Source of the DNA: Rubrivivax sp.
GTDB taxonomy: Bacteria > Pseudomonadota > Gammaproteobacteria > Burkholderiales > Burkholderiaceae_C
NCBI GenBank assembly: GCA_016789955.1
Contig: JAEUPB010000024.1
Span: 1 to 63,116 of the forward strand
DNA: 63,116 bases
Direction: 5' to 3'
The notes beneath the pieces were generated by a model, which worked only from the letters and a program-made list of their open reading frames with translations, was not told the origin of the DNA and searched no databases. Below are positions 21,399-31,087 of this stretch, in pieces. Position 1 is the first letter of the stretch. Each line of letters starts with the position of its first letter. The position numbers and the translations under genes are program-made.

Positions 21399-23672
21399 AT
21401 GCCCGCCCCAGCACTTCACCGCGCCGCTCCCGGCTACCACGGCTCCGACGACGAGCTGGCGCGGCAGGCCGATGCCATTGACCCGGTCGACCGCATCGAG
21501 CGCGCGTGGATGCTGCGCCAGCGCGACACGCCTGCCGCGCTGGCGCTGATCGCCGAACTGCCGGCCGACCTCGACGACAGGGCCTGCGGCAGGGCCGCGC
21601 TGGTGCGGGCCGAGGCGGCCTGGCTGGCGCACCGGCTGGACGACTCGGCGCGCGAGATCGATGCCGCTCAGGCCGCGTTCGAATCCGCGATCGACCCCGT
21701 CGGCCTGGGCGATGCGGAGATGATGCGCGCCACCGTGCTCGACGCCCGCGGCGACCCGGGGCGCGACGCGGCGTTGCGCTGCGCCATGGCGCACTACAAG
21801 AGGGCCGGCGACGACCAGCGCCGCCGCCTGGCGGGCTTGTGGATGGCCTGCGGCAACGCGCCGGGCGGCGAAGACGTGATCCTGCAGGAGGCCGGCCGGA
21901 CCGCGCTGCGCGAGGCGGCAGCGAGTGCGGATCCGGGGCTCGAGGCGTTCCGCTTCAGCTATGAAGGCTCGCTGGCGTGGAGCCGTGGCGACAGCTCGGC
22001 GGCATTGGGGCTGTGGCTGCGCGCGCACGATGCGGCGCTGGCCAGCGGCCAGATCGTCAGCGCGTTGACGCTCGCCGAGAACCTGGGCGTGGCGCTGTCG
22101 ATCCTCGGCGACCACGAGGGGGCGATCGAGTGGGCGGAGCGGGCGCTGAAGCTCGTGGCGCCGACCGGCTGGCCGTACCGGCAGGCCTGGTGCCGCGCGC
22201 AGGCCGCCTCGGTGCTGCTGGGAGCCGGCCGCGCCGCGCCGGCGCGCGAGCTGCTGCGCGAGGCGTGGCCGGTGGTGCAGCGCGAAGGAGCCTCGCGCAA
22301 CGCGCTGCTCGCGCGCATGGCGATGGCCGAGGCCTGCCTCGAGCTAGGCGAGCCCGCCGAGGCGCTGCGGCAGTGCGACGAGGCGCTGGACGAGACCGCT
22401 GGCGACGATCCGGCCGATGTCGTCTGCGGCCTGCTGCGCTTCCGCGCACTGGCGCTGTCGGCGCTCGACCTCGTCGAGCCGGCGCTGGGGGGCGCCGCGC
22501 GCGCGCTGGCGATCGCGCAACGGGCCGGCCTGGCTGATCGCGCGGTGAGCATCCGGCACGCGCTCGCCCGCATCGCGCTGCGCCACGCGCTGCCGGCGCC
22601 GCCGGGCTCGCCGCACGCCAGCGCCGCCGTGCACCACCTGCACGACGCGCTCGCCGCCGCGGCCCGCATCGAGGGCTATGCGGTGCCGCCGGCCTGGTGG
22701 ACCGAGCTGTCGCAGGCGCACGAGGCGGCCGGCGAGCTGGCGCAGGCGCTGGCCGCGCAGCGCGAGGCCGCCGCCGCCACCGAGCGCATGCACACGCGCC
22801 GCGCCGAGGCGATGGCCAGCCTGATGCTGGTGCGCCAGCAGACCGAGCGCGCGCTGGCCGAGGCGGCGCACCAGCGCATGCGCGCCGAGCTGCTGCAGGC
22901 GCAGGCCGAGCGCGACCAGGCGCGGGCCGAGGCGATGCTGGTGCACGCCGGCAAGATGGTCGCGCTGGGCCGCATCGCCAGCGGCGCGGCGCACGAGATG
23001 GCGCACCCGGTGGGCGCGATCGGGCTGCTGGCCGAGACGCTGGCGGCCACGCTGGACCGCGCGGCGGAGGGGCCGGCGCACGCGGCGCTGCCGGGCCACG
23101 CGCGCGAGGCGGCGCACACGCTGGTGGCCGAATCGCAGCGGCTGCACCGTTTCGTCGCGCGGCTGCGCGACGTGGCGCGCGCCGAGCCGCCGCGGCTGGC
23201 GCTGCACGCGCTGGACGATGCGCTGGCCGCCGCGCAGGTGCTGCATGCACCGTGCCTGGCGGCCGAGCGCGTGCGGCTGGAACGCTCGGTGCCGGCGGGT
23301 GTGTGGGTGCAGGCCGACGTGCAGCGGCTGGCGCTGGCGCTGGCCAACCTGGTGATCAACGCCGCCGAGGCGATGGCCGGGTTGCCCGACGAGCGGCGCG
23401 TGGTCACGTTGAGCGGCGAGGCCGATGCGACCACGGTGCGGCTGCATGTCGACGACCTCGGTCCCGGCATCCCCGAGGCGCTGCGCCCGCACCTGTTCGA
23501 GCCGTTCCGCACCACCAAGCCCGCCGGGCTGGGCCTGGGGCTGGCGCTGTCGGCCGAATCGCTGCGCGCGATGCACGGGCTGCTGGAGGCCGGCACCCGC
23601 CAAGGCGGCGGCGCCCGCTTCACGATCACGCTGCCGCGCCAGGATCCTCCCGCCGCAGCCCGTGCTGCTTGA
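21399..23672 (+). CDS. Soluble histidine kinase with N-terminal TPR-like sensor
   Basis: A 757-residue kinase without transmembrane segments, so it senses a cytosolic signal. Residues about 30-440 are helical repeats of TPR type. A coiled coil follows (MHTRRAEAMASLMLVRQQTERALAEA), then an NtrB/DctB-like core: H-box GAAHEMAHPVGAI, N-box NLVINAAEAM, G1 DDLGPGIP, and F/G2 FEPFRTTKPAGLGLGLAL. I take the ATG at 21399; a TTG 30 bases upstream is possible. Its 3' end overlaps by 47 bases the end of the sigma-54 response regulator on the other strand, its probable partner since DctB/NtrB-type kinases pair with such regulators. Confidence 0.88.
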   Translation: MPAPALHRAAPGYHGSDDELARQADAIDPVDRIERAWMLRQRDTPAALALIAELPADLDDRACGRAALVRAEAAWLAHRLDDSAREIDAAQAAFESAIDPVGLGDAEMMRATVLDARGDPGRDAALRCAMAHYKRAGDDQRRRLAGLWMACGNAPGGEDVILQEAGRTALREAAASADPGLEAFRFSYEGSLAWSRGDSSAALGLWLRAHDAALASGQIVSALTLAENLGVALSILGDHEGAIEWAERALKLVAPTGWPYRQAWCRAQAASVLLGAGRAAPARELLREAWPVVQREGASRNALLARMAMAEACLELGEPAEALRQCDEALDETAGDDPADVVCGLLRFRALALSALDLVEPALGGAARALAIAQRAGLADRAVSIRHALARIALRHALPAPPGSPHASAAVHHLHDALAAAARIEGYAVPPAWWTELSQAHEAAGELAQALAAQREAAAATERMHTRRAEAMASLMLVRQQTERALAEAAHQRMRAELLQAQAERDQARAEAMLVHAGKMVALGRIASGAAHEMAHPVGAIGLLAETLAATLDRAAEGPAHAALPGHAREAAHTLVAESQRLHRFVARLRDVARAEPPRLALHALDDALAAAQVLHAPCLAAERVRLERSVPAGVWVQADVQRLALALANLVINAAEAMAGLPDERRVVTLSGEADATTVRLHVDDLGPGIPEALRPHLFEPFRTTKPAGLGLGLALSAESLRAMHGLLEAGTRQGGGARFTITLPRQDPPAAARAA

Positions 23673-24984
23673 GCTTGCGGTAGAGCGTGGCCACCGACAG
23701 GCCCAGTTCGGCGGCCGCTGCGTCGACGCGGCCGTCGTGCCGGCCCAGCGCGTCGCCCACGAGCACCGCCTCCACGGCATCCAGGCTCTGCTGCAGCGTG
23801 CGCGGCGTGTCGCTGCCGGCGCCGGGCAGCGCCGGCAGCCCGAGCACGTGGCGCTCGGCGGCAACCTTCAGCTCGCGCACGTTGCCCGGCCACGGATGGG
23901 CCAGCAGCCGCTCGAGGAGCCCGCCGTCGGCCGCCGGTGCCTCGCGCCCGAAGCGCAGCACGGCCGCGGCGCGGAAGTGCTCGAACAGCAGCGGCACGTC
24001 GGCCGGCCGCTCGCGCAGCGGCGGCAGCGAGAGCACCACCGTGGCCAGCCGCCAGTAGAGATCGCTGCGGAAGCCGCCACGGGTCGGCGTGCCGGGCGCG
24101 GCGCCAGACTCGCGCAGGTCGGCATGCGTGGCCGCCACCACGCGCACGTCCACCGCCCGCGGCGTGTTCGAGCCGACGCGCGTGACCTCGCGCTGCTGCA
24201 GCACGCGCAGCAGCTTGGGCTGCTGCGACGGCGGCAGCGCGTCGATCTCGTCGAGGAACAGCGTGCCGCCGTCGGCGTGCTCGATCTGCCCGACGCGCGT
24301 GCGCGCGGCCCCGGTGTAGGCCCCCGCCTCGTGGCCGAACAGTTCGCTCTCGAACAGGGCCTCGGGCACGGCCGCGCAGTTCAGCGCGACGAACGGGCCG
24401 CGCCGGCCGCTGAAGTCGTGCAGCGCGCGCGCCGCCAGTTCCTTGCCGGTGCCGGTCTCGCCGACGAGCATCACGTCCACCGGCGTCGGCGCGATGCGCA
24501 GCAGCGTCTCGCGCAGCGTGCGCATCGCTTCGCTCTGCCCGGCCAGCACCGAGGCCAGCCCGGCACTGGCGGAGAGCCCTGCGCGCAGCCGCGCGTAGTC
24601 GCGCGCGAGGCGCCGCTGCTGCACTGCGCGCCGCACCAGCGTGAGCAGCCGCTCGCGGGCGAAGGGCTTCTCCAGGAAGTCGTATGCACCCTGCCGGATC
24701 GCCTGCACGGCCGTCGCGATGTCCGCCAGGCCGCTGATCAGCACCACGGGCAACTCGGGATCGGCACGGCGCACGTGGTCGAGCACGGCGAGGCCGTCGA
24801 GGTCCGGCAAGCGCAGGTCGACCAGCACCACGTCGGGGTCGGTGGCCGCCAGCGCGGCGATCGCCGGGCGCGCCGCGGCGTGCTCGCGAACCTCGTGGCC
24901 ATCGGACTCCAGCGCCAGCCGCACGCCCACGCGGAAGCCGTCGTCGTCGTCGACCAGCAGCACACGCGCGGCGGTGGGGTCCAT
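23626..24984 (-). CDS. Sigma-54-dependent response regulator, DctD/NtrC-like
   Basis: A 452-residue activator. The receiver domain has the acidic pocket VDDDD and phospho-acceptor Asp56 in [11 protein letters not shown]. The central AAA+ domain has Walker A GETGTGKE, a sigma-54 contact loop GAYTGA (canonical GAFTGA with a conservative F to Y change), Walker [10 protein letters not shown] and the R-finger region. The C-terminal Fis-type HTH is [23 protein letters not shown]. It should drive transcription from -24/-12 promoters once phosphorylated by the adjoining kinase. No target promoter of TGGCAC-N5-TTGC type was recognised nearby. Confidence 0.94.
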   Translation of the reverse strand: MDPTAARVLLVDDDDGFRVGVRLALESDGHEVREHAAARPAIAALAATDPDVVLVDLRLPDLDGLAVLDHVRRADPELPVVLISGLADIATAVQAIRQGAYDFLEKPFARERLLTLVRRAVQQRRLARDYARLRAGLSASAGLASVLAGQSEAMRTLRETLLRIAPTPVDVMLVGETGTGKELAARALHDFSGRRGPFVALNCAAVPEALFESELFGHEAGAYTGAARTRVGQIEHADGGTLFLDEIDALPPSQQPKLLRVLQQREVTRVGSNTPRAVDVRVVAATHADLRESGAAPGTPTRGGFRSDLYWRLATVVLSLPPLRERPADVPLLFEHFRAAAVLRFGREAPAADGGLLERLLAHPWPGNVRELKVAAERHVLGLPALPGAGSDTPRTLQQSLDAVEAVLVGDALGRHDGRVDAAAAELGLSVATLYRKLKQHGLRREDPGAAA

Positions 24985-25038
24985 GGGGGCATCGTCGCAC
25001 AGCGCAGGCGCCGCCTCACCCCCGACGATCGCATCAGG

Positions 25039-25704
25039 TCACCGGCGCCGCCTGATCCACGTCAGGCCCAGCAGAGCCGTCCCCAGCAGGGCCGGCGTGG
25101 CCGGCAGAGGGATCGGCGCGAGATCGACGATGCCGATGCCGCTGGTCAGGCCGAACGGGAAGAAGAACTCCTCCTCGAAGGCGCAGGAGACCTCCGGCCG
25201 CACCGCGATGTACTCGCAGTGGTTCGCAGGCACCCGCAGCATCGATTGGGCGATCGGAAACTCGTCGAACAGGCCCTGATCAAACCCCTCGGCGAACGGC
25301 CGGGAGTAGTAGGCGAGGCTGAAGTCGATGCTGACGCTGCCGTCGTCGTTGATCGTCCGATTGCCGCCCCAGTCGACCGTGATGAAGTCGCTGGTGACGT
25401 CGCCGGACTGAGTCAGGACCAGGGCGTACTTGCCCTCGAAGAAGTCGCAGTGGATGGTGCCCCACGTGGTGCACCGGCCAGAGACTTCGGCAGTTGTGGG
25501 CGTGTAGGCCGACCGCAGCACGTCGAGGGTGAAGTTGGGGAACCCCGTGCCGACCTGACCGAGCACGTGGAACTCGACATCACGGCCGCCGCCCGGTTCG
25601 ACGAAGACCGGCAGGATCTCCGTCGCCTGTGCGCCCTGGGTGAGGGCGACCAGCATCAGGGCACACCCATGACGCAGGAAGGAACGCAAGCATCGCGCGA
25701 GCAT
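25039..25704 (-). CDS. VPLPA/PEP-CTERM sorting-signal protein
   Basis: A 221-residue exported protein. I chose ATG 25704, which has GGGAGA 7-12 bases upstream and directly gives a signal peptide (FLRHGCALMLVALTQGAQA). The C-terminus has IPLPATPALLGTALLGLTWIRRRR, a PLPA motif, a hydrophobic helix and an Arg cluster: the sorting signal recognised by exosortase (EpsH) in biofilm-forming Gram-negatives. The middle has paired cysteines (RCTTWGTIHCDF, NHCEY, SCAFEEE) and no known domain. No exosortase gene is in the window. Likely processed and placed in the extracellular matrix. Confidence 0.8.
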   Translation of the reverse strand: MLARCLRSFLRHGCALMLVALTQGAQATEILPVFVEPGGGRDVEFHVLGQVGTGFPNFTLDVLRSAYTPTTAEVSGRCTTWGTIHCDFFEGKYALVLTQSGDVTSDFITVDWGGNRTINDDGSVSIDFSLAYYSRPFAEGFDQGLFDEFPIAQSMLRVPANHCEYIAVRPEVSCAFEEEFFFPFGLTSGIGIVDLAPIPLPATPALLGTALLGLTWIRRRR

Positions 25705-25847
25705 CTCGGTCTCCCGGTGGCCGAAACCTGCCGCTCGCGCCTTCGCGGGCGACGCACGCCCCGGCTGCAACCAGTGGAGCACCTTCGGCCGGACCCGGCA
25801 ATCTCGTCCGCGGGCCGATGTTGATCCGCGTCAAGATCCTCCGACGA

Positions 25848-26630
25848 TCAACCTCCCGTTGCCTGCAGCGGGTCTGGCCCGCTGCGGCAGCGCAGTTCGA
25901 CGAACGTGCGCATCCATCCGGCTTGCGCCGCCACCCGCTGCGCCAGGTCGGCGCGGCCCGGCGTCTCCACGCAGGCCGCCACGGCCGCGCCCTGCGCCGA
26001 TAGCCACGACTCCAGCGAACCATCGTGGTGGTTGAGCACGACACCGTCGTGCACAGCCTGCCCGTCGACGACACCGTCGGGGTGCACCCTGAAGTGGCGC
26101 GCACCGGCGGCCACCAGCGCGCGGCTGAACGGGCCCGGCGCGGCACCGGGCTCGAACGCGTAGACGTAGCAGAACGAGCGCGTCAGGTCCTCGTGGCAGG
26201 CCAGGGCGCCGTCGCGCGATGCGGCGATCAAAAGCGCCTCGTGCGCCAGCAGCACGCGCCCTTCGGCCGAGGGCGCGTGCTCGCCGGCATGCGGGCCGTA
26301 GCCGCGGTTCGGGTTCTCGCCGAGCGAGTTCAGCCGCGTGTCGGCCGCGAAGCCGGTGGCGTTGACCATCGGCAGCAGCGCGAGGTGCGCACGGTCGAGC
26401 AATGCCTCGTCGGCATCGCGCAGGAAGGCCAGCAGCCCCCAGGGGCCGGCGATCTCGTTGCCGTGCAGCGCGGTGGCGATCAGCAGCCGCGGCGCGTCGG
26501 CGTGCGCGGCATTGCGCTGCAGCAGTTCCAGCGGTTCGCCCAGCGGCGCGCCGAGTGTCGTGCGTCGCCAGCCGCCGGCCTCGACGAGCACCTGCAGCCG
26601 TCGGCGCCAGTCGTGCAGGTCGTTGGCCAT
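25848..26630 (-). CDS. M14-family zinc carboxypeptidase / deacylase-like protein
   Basis: A 260-residue cytosolic member of the M14 superfamily. It shows the zinc motif HGNE (His56, Glu59), a third ligand His146 in ACHEDL, and the catalytic Glu222 in VETPGR, all at succinylglutamate desuccinylase/aspartoacylase-like positions. It would hydrolyse an amide or peptide bond at a small acidic or peptide substrate; the exact substrate is not deducible. It is the last gene of a four-gene minus-strand unit (Bug protein, GST, aldo/keto reductase, M14), starting 11 bases after the reductase stop. The open frame upstream of 26630 overlaps that gene and is not used. Confidence 0.85.
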   Translation of the reverse strand: MANDLHDWRRRLQVLVEAGGWRRTTLGAPLGEPLELLQRNAAHADAPRLLIATALHGNEIAGPWGLLAFLRDADEALLDRAHLALLPMVNATGFAADTRLNSLGENPNRGYGPHAGEHAPSAEGRVLLAHEALLIAASRDGALACHEDLTRSFCYVYAFEPGAAPGPFSRALVAAGARHFRVHPDGVVDGQAVHDGVVLNHHDGSLESWLSAQGAAVAACVETPGRADLAQRVAAQAGWMRTFVELRCRSGPDPLQATGG

Positions 26631-26641
26631 GCGCCGCCCTG

Positions 26642-27652
26642 TCAGCCGCGCCGCGACTCCAGCGGGTAGGCCGGATCGGAGTAGCCCGGCGTGGACGGAT
26701 GCCCGCGCGCGACCAGGCTGTCGACCAGCGCCTCGTCGGCATCGTCGTAGTCGAACGACACCGCTCCCGCGTAGCCCTGCCACTGCGCCAGCGTGCGCGG
26801 GCCGGCGATGACCGAGCTCACCGCGCGGTGCGCCAGCACCCAGGCGGTGGCGAACTGCGCGAGCGTGACGCCGCGCTTCTCGGCGTGCGCCTGCAGCGTC
26901 TGCGCGATGGCGAGCGACTCGGGCCGGAACTCGGTCTGCATCATGCGCTTGTCGTTGCGGCCGGCGCGGGTGTCGGCCGGCGGTGCCTCGCCGGGCCGGT
27001 ACTTGCCGGTGAGCACGCCACGCGCGATCGGGCTGTACGGCACCACGCCGATGCCGTGGTGGCGGCAGGCCGGCAGGATCTCGACCTCGGGCATGCGGTT
27101 CAGCAGGTTGTAGTACGGCTGACAGGCCACCGGCTGCGGCATGCCGAGCTGCCGCGCCGCGTGCACCACCTCGGCGATGCGCCAGCCGCGGAAGTTCGAC
27201 AGCGCCCAGTAGCGGATCTTGCCGTCGCGCAGCATCTGCTCGATGGCGCGCAGCGGCTCCTCGAGGTCCATGCCGTCCACGTCGCGGTGCAGGTAGTACA
27301 GGTCGACATGGTCGGTCTCCAGGCGCTGCAGGCTGGCCTCGATCGCGCGCAGCATCCACTTGCGCGAGTAGTGGCGCTCGTTGCGCTCGCTGCTCATCGC
27401 ATTGCCCATCTTGGTGGCCAGCACCCAGCGGTGGCGGTCGCCGCGGATCAGCGGCGCGAGCATGCGTTCCGACTCGCCGTTCGTGTACACGTCGGCGGTG
27501 TCGATGAAGTTGGCCCCTGCGGCGCGAGCGTCGTCGACGATCCGCGCGGCTTCGGCGGCATCGGTCTGGTCGGCGAACATCATCGTGCCCAGGCACAGCC
27601 GCGAGACCTCGAGCGGGCTGCGGCCCAGCGGCGCGTAGCGCATCGTCGTCAT
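26642..27652 (-). CDS. Aldo/keto reductase
   Basis: A 336-residue NADPH-dependent oxidoreductase. The catalytic tetrad is visible: Asp51 and Tyr56 in FIDTADVYTNG, Lys81 in LATKMGN, and the His of YYLHRDVDG. The RAIEQML and ALSNFRGW segments are typical of the YajO/Tas-like branch. The ATG at 27652 shares one base with the GST stop (TGATG), so translation is probably coupled; a second ATG lies 3 codons on. Physiological substrate unknown; it lies in a unit headed by a solute-binding protein and may act on an imported compound. Confidence 0.92.
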   Translation of the reverse strand: MTTMRYAPLGRSPLEVSRLCLGTMMFADQTDAAEAARIVDDARAAGANFIDTADVYTNGESERMLAPLIRGDRHRWVLATKMGNAMSSERNERHYSRKWMLRAIEASLQRLETDHVDLYYLHRDVDGMDLEEPLRAIEQMLRDGKIRYWALSNFRGWRIAEVVHAARQLGMPQPVACQPYYNLLNRMPEVEILPACRHHGIGVVPYSPIARGVLTGKYRPGEAPPADTRAGRNDKRMMQTEFRPESLAIAQTLQAHAEKRGVTLAQFATAWVLAHRAVSSVIAGPRTLAQWQGYAGAVSFDYDDADEALVDSLVARGHPSTPGYSDPAYPLESRRG

Positions 27653-28275
27653 CACGCCACCCCCGCGCTCGGCCGTGCGGCCATGCGGTCGCGCCAGGCC
27701 GCGAGGTGCGCGTACCCGGCCTCGGCGAGCTTGAACTTCATCAGGCCGCGCGCGAACTCGACGGCGCAGAACGCGGTGATGTCGGCGATCGTGAACCGCT
27801 CGCCGGCCATCCACGGCTGGCGCGACAGGCGCTCGTCGAAGATCGCGGCCATCTCGCGCGCCAGCACGCGCTGCTTCTCCGCAAACGCCGGCACCTGCTC
27901 GCCTTCGAGCACCGCCAGCCCCGGATGGCCGTGGCGGATCCACATCGCCAGCGGGCTCATCAGGTAGTGCTCGCACTGGCGGTCGGCCATCTCGATGAAG
28001 GCGCGCTCGGTGGCGTCGGTGCCCATCAGGTTGGGCTCGGGGTGCAGGCCCTCGAGGTAGGTGCAGATCGCGCGTGTCTCCGAGAGCCAGCGGCCGTCGT
28101 CGAGCTCCAGCACCGGCACGCGGGCGAACGGGCTGCGTGCCAGCGCCTCGGGCGTACGGTGCTGCTGTTCGTTGAGCACCAGGTTCTCGATGGCGATGCC
28201 GCCGATGCCCTTCTCGGCCATGAACATCAGCACGCGGCGGGGGTTGGGGGCGCGGTGCGCGGAGAGCAGTTTCAT
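27652..28275 (-). CDS. Glutathione S-transferase family protein
   Basis: A 207-residue GST. The thioredoxin fold includes SAHRAPNPRRVLMFMAEKG at the glutathione-activating position, the cis-proline segment ARVPVLELDDGRWLSETRAICTYLEGL, and the helical domain with FTIADITAFCAVEFAR. It lies between the Bug protein gene (40-base gap) and the aldo/keto reductase (one-base overlap), pointing to a joint role in processing an imported molecule. Substrate unknown. Confidence 0.92.
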   Translation of the reverse strand: MKLLSAHRAPNPRRVLMFMAEKGIGGIAIENLVLNEQQHRTPEALARSPFARVPVLELDDGRWLSETRAICTYLEGLHPEPNLMGTDATERAFIEMADRQCEHYLMSPLAMWIRHGHPGLAVLEGEQVPAFAEKQRVLAREMAAIFDERLSRQPWMAGERFTIADITAFCAVEFARGLMKFKLAEAGYAHLAAWRDRMAARPSAGVA

Positions 28276-28315
28276 CGTCGGATGCGGTGGCAGGAGGTGA
28301 TGCGGGGCGAGGAGG

Positions 28316-29290
28316 CTACTCGGCCTTCGCGCCGGAGTCCTTGACGACCTTGGCCCACTTGACGATCTCGGCCGCCTGGTACTTCGCCAGTTCCTCCGGA
28401 CTCGAGATCCAGGGCTCCAGGCCCAGCGTCTTCAACTTCTCGGCCACGTCGGGAAGCTTGAAGATGCGCTGGATCTCGCCGTTGATCTTCAGGGCGATGT
28501 CGCGCGGCGTGTTCGCGGGCGCGAACACCGCGAACCACGTGGTGGCCTCGAAGCCGGGTACGGTCTCGGCGACGGTGGGGATCTCGGGCGCGCTGGACGA
28601 ACGCTTCGCGGTGGTCACGGCGATCGCGCGGATCTTGCCTTCGCGCGCCATCGGCAGCGCCGACGGCATGTTGTCGAACATCAGTTGGATCTGCCCGCCG
28701 ACGATGTCGGGGATCGCGAACTGCCGGCCCTTGTACGGCACGTGCGTCATCTGCGTGCCGGTCAGCGACTTGAACAGTTCGCCCGACACGTGCACCGAGG
28801 TGCCGATGCCCGGCGAGCCGAACGACAGCTTGTTCGGGTTGGCCTTCATGTACGCGATCAGCTCGGCCACGTTCTTCGCCGGCACGTCGTTGTTGACGAC
28901 GAGCAGGTTCGGCGCATTGGCGATGTGCGCCACCGGCGTGAAGTCGCGCACCATGTCGTACGGCATGCGGCTGTACAGCGCGCCATTGATCGAATGCGTG
29001 CCCACGGTGGCCATCACCAGCGTGTAGCCGTCGGGCGCGCTCTTGGCCACGAAGTCGGCGCCGATGTTGCCGCCGGCACCGGGCTTGTTGTCCACGACCA
29101 CGGTCTGGCCGAGGCCCCATTTGTCGCTGATCAGCCGCGCCAGGATGTCGGGCGCGCCCCCGCTGGGGAAGGTCACCACCAGCCGCACCGGCTTGCTGGG
29201 GTAGTTCTGCGCCTGGGCCTGCACCGGCCCGGCAAGCAGGAACGACAGCGAGATCGACAGCGCAAGCGCTGCCCGCAGACGGTGCCACAT
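28316..29290 (-). CDS. Tripartite tricarboxylate transporter (Bug) binding protein
   Basis: A 324-residue periplasmic solute-binding protein of the Bug (TctC) family, greatly expanded in Burkholderiales. The signal peptide is LALSISLSFLLAGPVQAQA; the mature protein begins NYPSKPVRLVVTFPSGG, with NKPGAGGNIGADFVAKSAPDGYT and PYKGRQFAIPDIVGGQIQLMFDN being diagnostic. Ligands are usually carboxylates. No TctA/TctB membrane subunits are present here, the usual orphan state. It heads a four-gene unit with GST, aldo/keto reductase and an M14 enzyme. CAAGGAGACT precedes the ATG as ribosome site. Confidence 0.94.
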   Translation of the reverse strand: MWHRLRAALALSISLSFLLAGPVQAQAQNYPSKPVRLVVTFPSGGAPDILARLISDKWGLGQTVVVDNKPGAGGNIGADFVAKSAPDGYTLVMATVGTHSINGALYSRMPYDMVRDFTPVAHIANAPNLLVVNNDVPAKNVAELIAYMKANPNKLSFGSPGIGTSVHVSGELFKSLTGTQMTHVPYKGRQFAIPDIVGGQIQLMFDNMPSALPMAREGKIRAIAVTTAKRSSSAPEIPTVAETVPGFEATTWFAVFAPANTPRDIALKINGEIQRIFKLPDVAEKLKTLGLEPWISSPEELAKYQAAEIVKWAKVVKDSGAKAE

Positions 29291-29428
29291 CGATCAGTCT
29301 CCTTGGGGATGTCGTGCCCCGAATGTTGCCGCAACGCCCGGGCCCCGAGGCCGCCGTGCGGGCATGGCTTACCCGCGGCCCGGCGGCCGGGCCATGACGT
29401 CCCAATGGCATCTGTCTAGACTGGCGCG

Positions 29429-31078
29429 ATGCTCCTGCGCCACCTGTTCGTGCCGCTGGCGGCCGCGCTGCTGCTGGCCTGTGCCTGGCCGCCCGCGACG
29501 GACATGCGCCCCGTGCCGGCCACCCACCCGCCCAGTGCGCTGCCCGAAGGCTGGCACCACGGCGTGTTCATGGAGATCTTCGTCCGCGGCTACCAGGACG
29601 GCGACGGCGACGGCATCGGCGACCTGCGCGGCCTGATCTCGCGGCTCGACTACCTGAAGGATCTCGGCGTGCGCGGCCTTTGGCTGATGCCCGTGCACGC
29701 CAGCGCCGACCACGACCACGGCTACGCGACCGTCGACTACCGCGCCATCGAGCCGGCCTACGGCACGCAGGCCGACTTCGACGAGCTGCTGAAGCAGGCG
29801 CACGCGCGCGGCATCGGCGTGATCGTCGACTACGTGATCAACCATGCGTCGTGGCAGCACCCGCTGTTCCAGGACGCGCTGCGCTCGTCGTCCAGCCCCT
29901 GGCGCGACTGGTTCGTGTGGCAGCCTCCGGGCGAGCCGCTGGCGGCGACCTGGGATATCTGGGGCAAGTTCCCCTGGTACGACGCCGCCACGCAACCGTG
30001 GACGCACACCGGTGAACCGAAGGACCTGCCGCGGCCCGCCGCCGGCGCGCGCGACGTCTACTTCGGCACCTTCGGCCCGCACATGCCGGACTTCAACTTC
30101 CGCAACCCGGCCGTGTGGGCCTGGCATGCCGACAACCTGCGTCACGGCCTGGAGCGCGGGCTCGACGGCTACCGGCTCGATGCGGTGCCGCACCTCGTCG
30201 AGAACGGCCCGGTGAACTGGAACGACCAGCCCGAGAGCCGCCGGCTGACCAAGCGCATGCAGGACCTGATCACCGCCTACCCGAACCGCTGGGTGGTGTG
30301 CGAGGCCACCGCCGAGCCGGCCGCGTACGCGTCATCCGAGGTGTGCGGCGCCAGCTTCGCGTTCGCCCAGGCGCGGCACTACGTGGACGCCGCGCTCGGC
30401 AACGCCGAGTCGGTGCAGCGGGTGGCGGAGCATTTCCTCACGGCACCGCACACGCTGGCCACCTTCGTCTCCAACCACGACCTGTTCGCCGGCCGGCGGC
30501 TGTGGGACCAGGTCGGTGGCGACACCGTGCGCTACAAGCTCGCCGCGGCCGGCTACCTGCTGCAGCCGGGCACGCCGTTCGTCTACTACGGCGAGGAGGT
30601 CGGCCAGCCGCAGTTGCCCGGGCTGCCCGGTGACCAGCCGCTGCGCGGCCCGATGAGCTGGACGCCCGATGCGCAGCGCGCCGGCTTCACCGCCGGGCGA
30701 CCGTTCCGGCCGGTCGCGCCGCAGGTCGCCACCAACAACGCCGCCACGCAGGCCGCGGATCCGCAGTCGATCCACGCCTTCTACAAGGCGATGATCGGGT
30801 TGCGCAACCGGCACGCGTCGATCGCGCGCGGCAGCTACGAGGCCGCGCATGCGCAGGGGCTGGTGGCCACCTGGCAGCGCCGACATGGCGGCGACCACAC
30901 GCTCACCGCCATCCACTACGGGACCGAACGCGCGCCGGTGCTGGTGCAGTTGCCGGCCGGCGCGCGGCTGGTGCCGCTGTATCCGGCCGGTGGCGGCGTG
31001 CTGGGTGCCGGGCCCCAGGGCCGGCTGCAGATCGACCTGCCGCCGCAGTCGGTGCACGTGTGGGCGGTGCAGCCCTGA
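29429..31078 (+). CDS. GH13 alpha-amylase-family lipoprotein
   Basis: A 549-residue exported glycoside hydrolase of family 13 that acts on alpha-glucosidic bonds. The lipobox LLLAC places the lipid-anchored cysteine at residue 18. The catalytic barrel shows DYVINHAS (region I), [13 protein letters not shown] with nucleophile Asp251, VVCEATAE with acid/base Glu292, and FVSNHDLF with Asp351. The first region normally ends NH(T/S)S, here NHAS. After the barrel a beta domain closes the protein. Surface anchoring suggests use of external oligosaccharides. It is monocistronic and faces the histidine kinase gene tail to tail (9-base gap). Confidence 0.92.
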   Translation: MLLRHLFVPLAAALLLACAWPPATDMRPVPATHPPSALPEGWHHGVFMEIFVRGYQDGDGDGIGDLRGLISRLDYLKDLGVRGLWLMPVHASADHDHGYATVDYRAIEPAYGTQADFDELLKQAHARGIGVIVDYVINHASWQHPLFQDALRSSSSPWRDWFVWQPPGEPLAATWDIWGKFPWYDAATQPWTHTGEPKDLPRPAAGARDVYFGTFGPHMPDFNFRNPAVWAWHADNLRHGLERGLDGYRLDAVPHLVENGPVNWNDQPESRRLTKRMQDLITAYPNRWVVCEATAEPAAYASSEVCGASFAFAQARHYVDAALGNAESVQRVAEHFLTAPHTLATFVSNHDLFAGRRLWDQVGGDTVRYKLAAAGYLLQPGTPFVYYGEEVGQPQLPGLPGDQPLRGPMSWTPDAQRAGFTAGRPFRPVAPQVATNNAATQAADPQSIHAFYKAMIGLRNRHASIARGSYEAAHAQGLVATWQRRHGGDHTLTAIHYGTERAPVLVQLPAGARLVPLYPAGGGVLGAGPQGRLQIDLPPQSVHVWAVQP

Positions 31079-31087
31079 GCCGATGCC

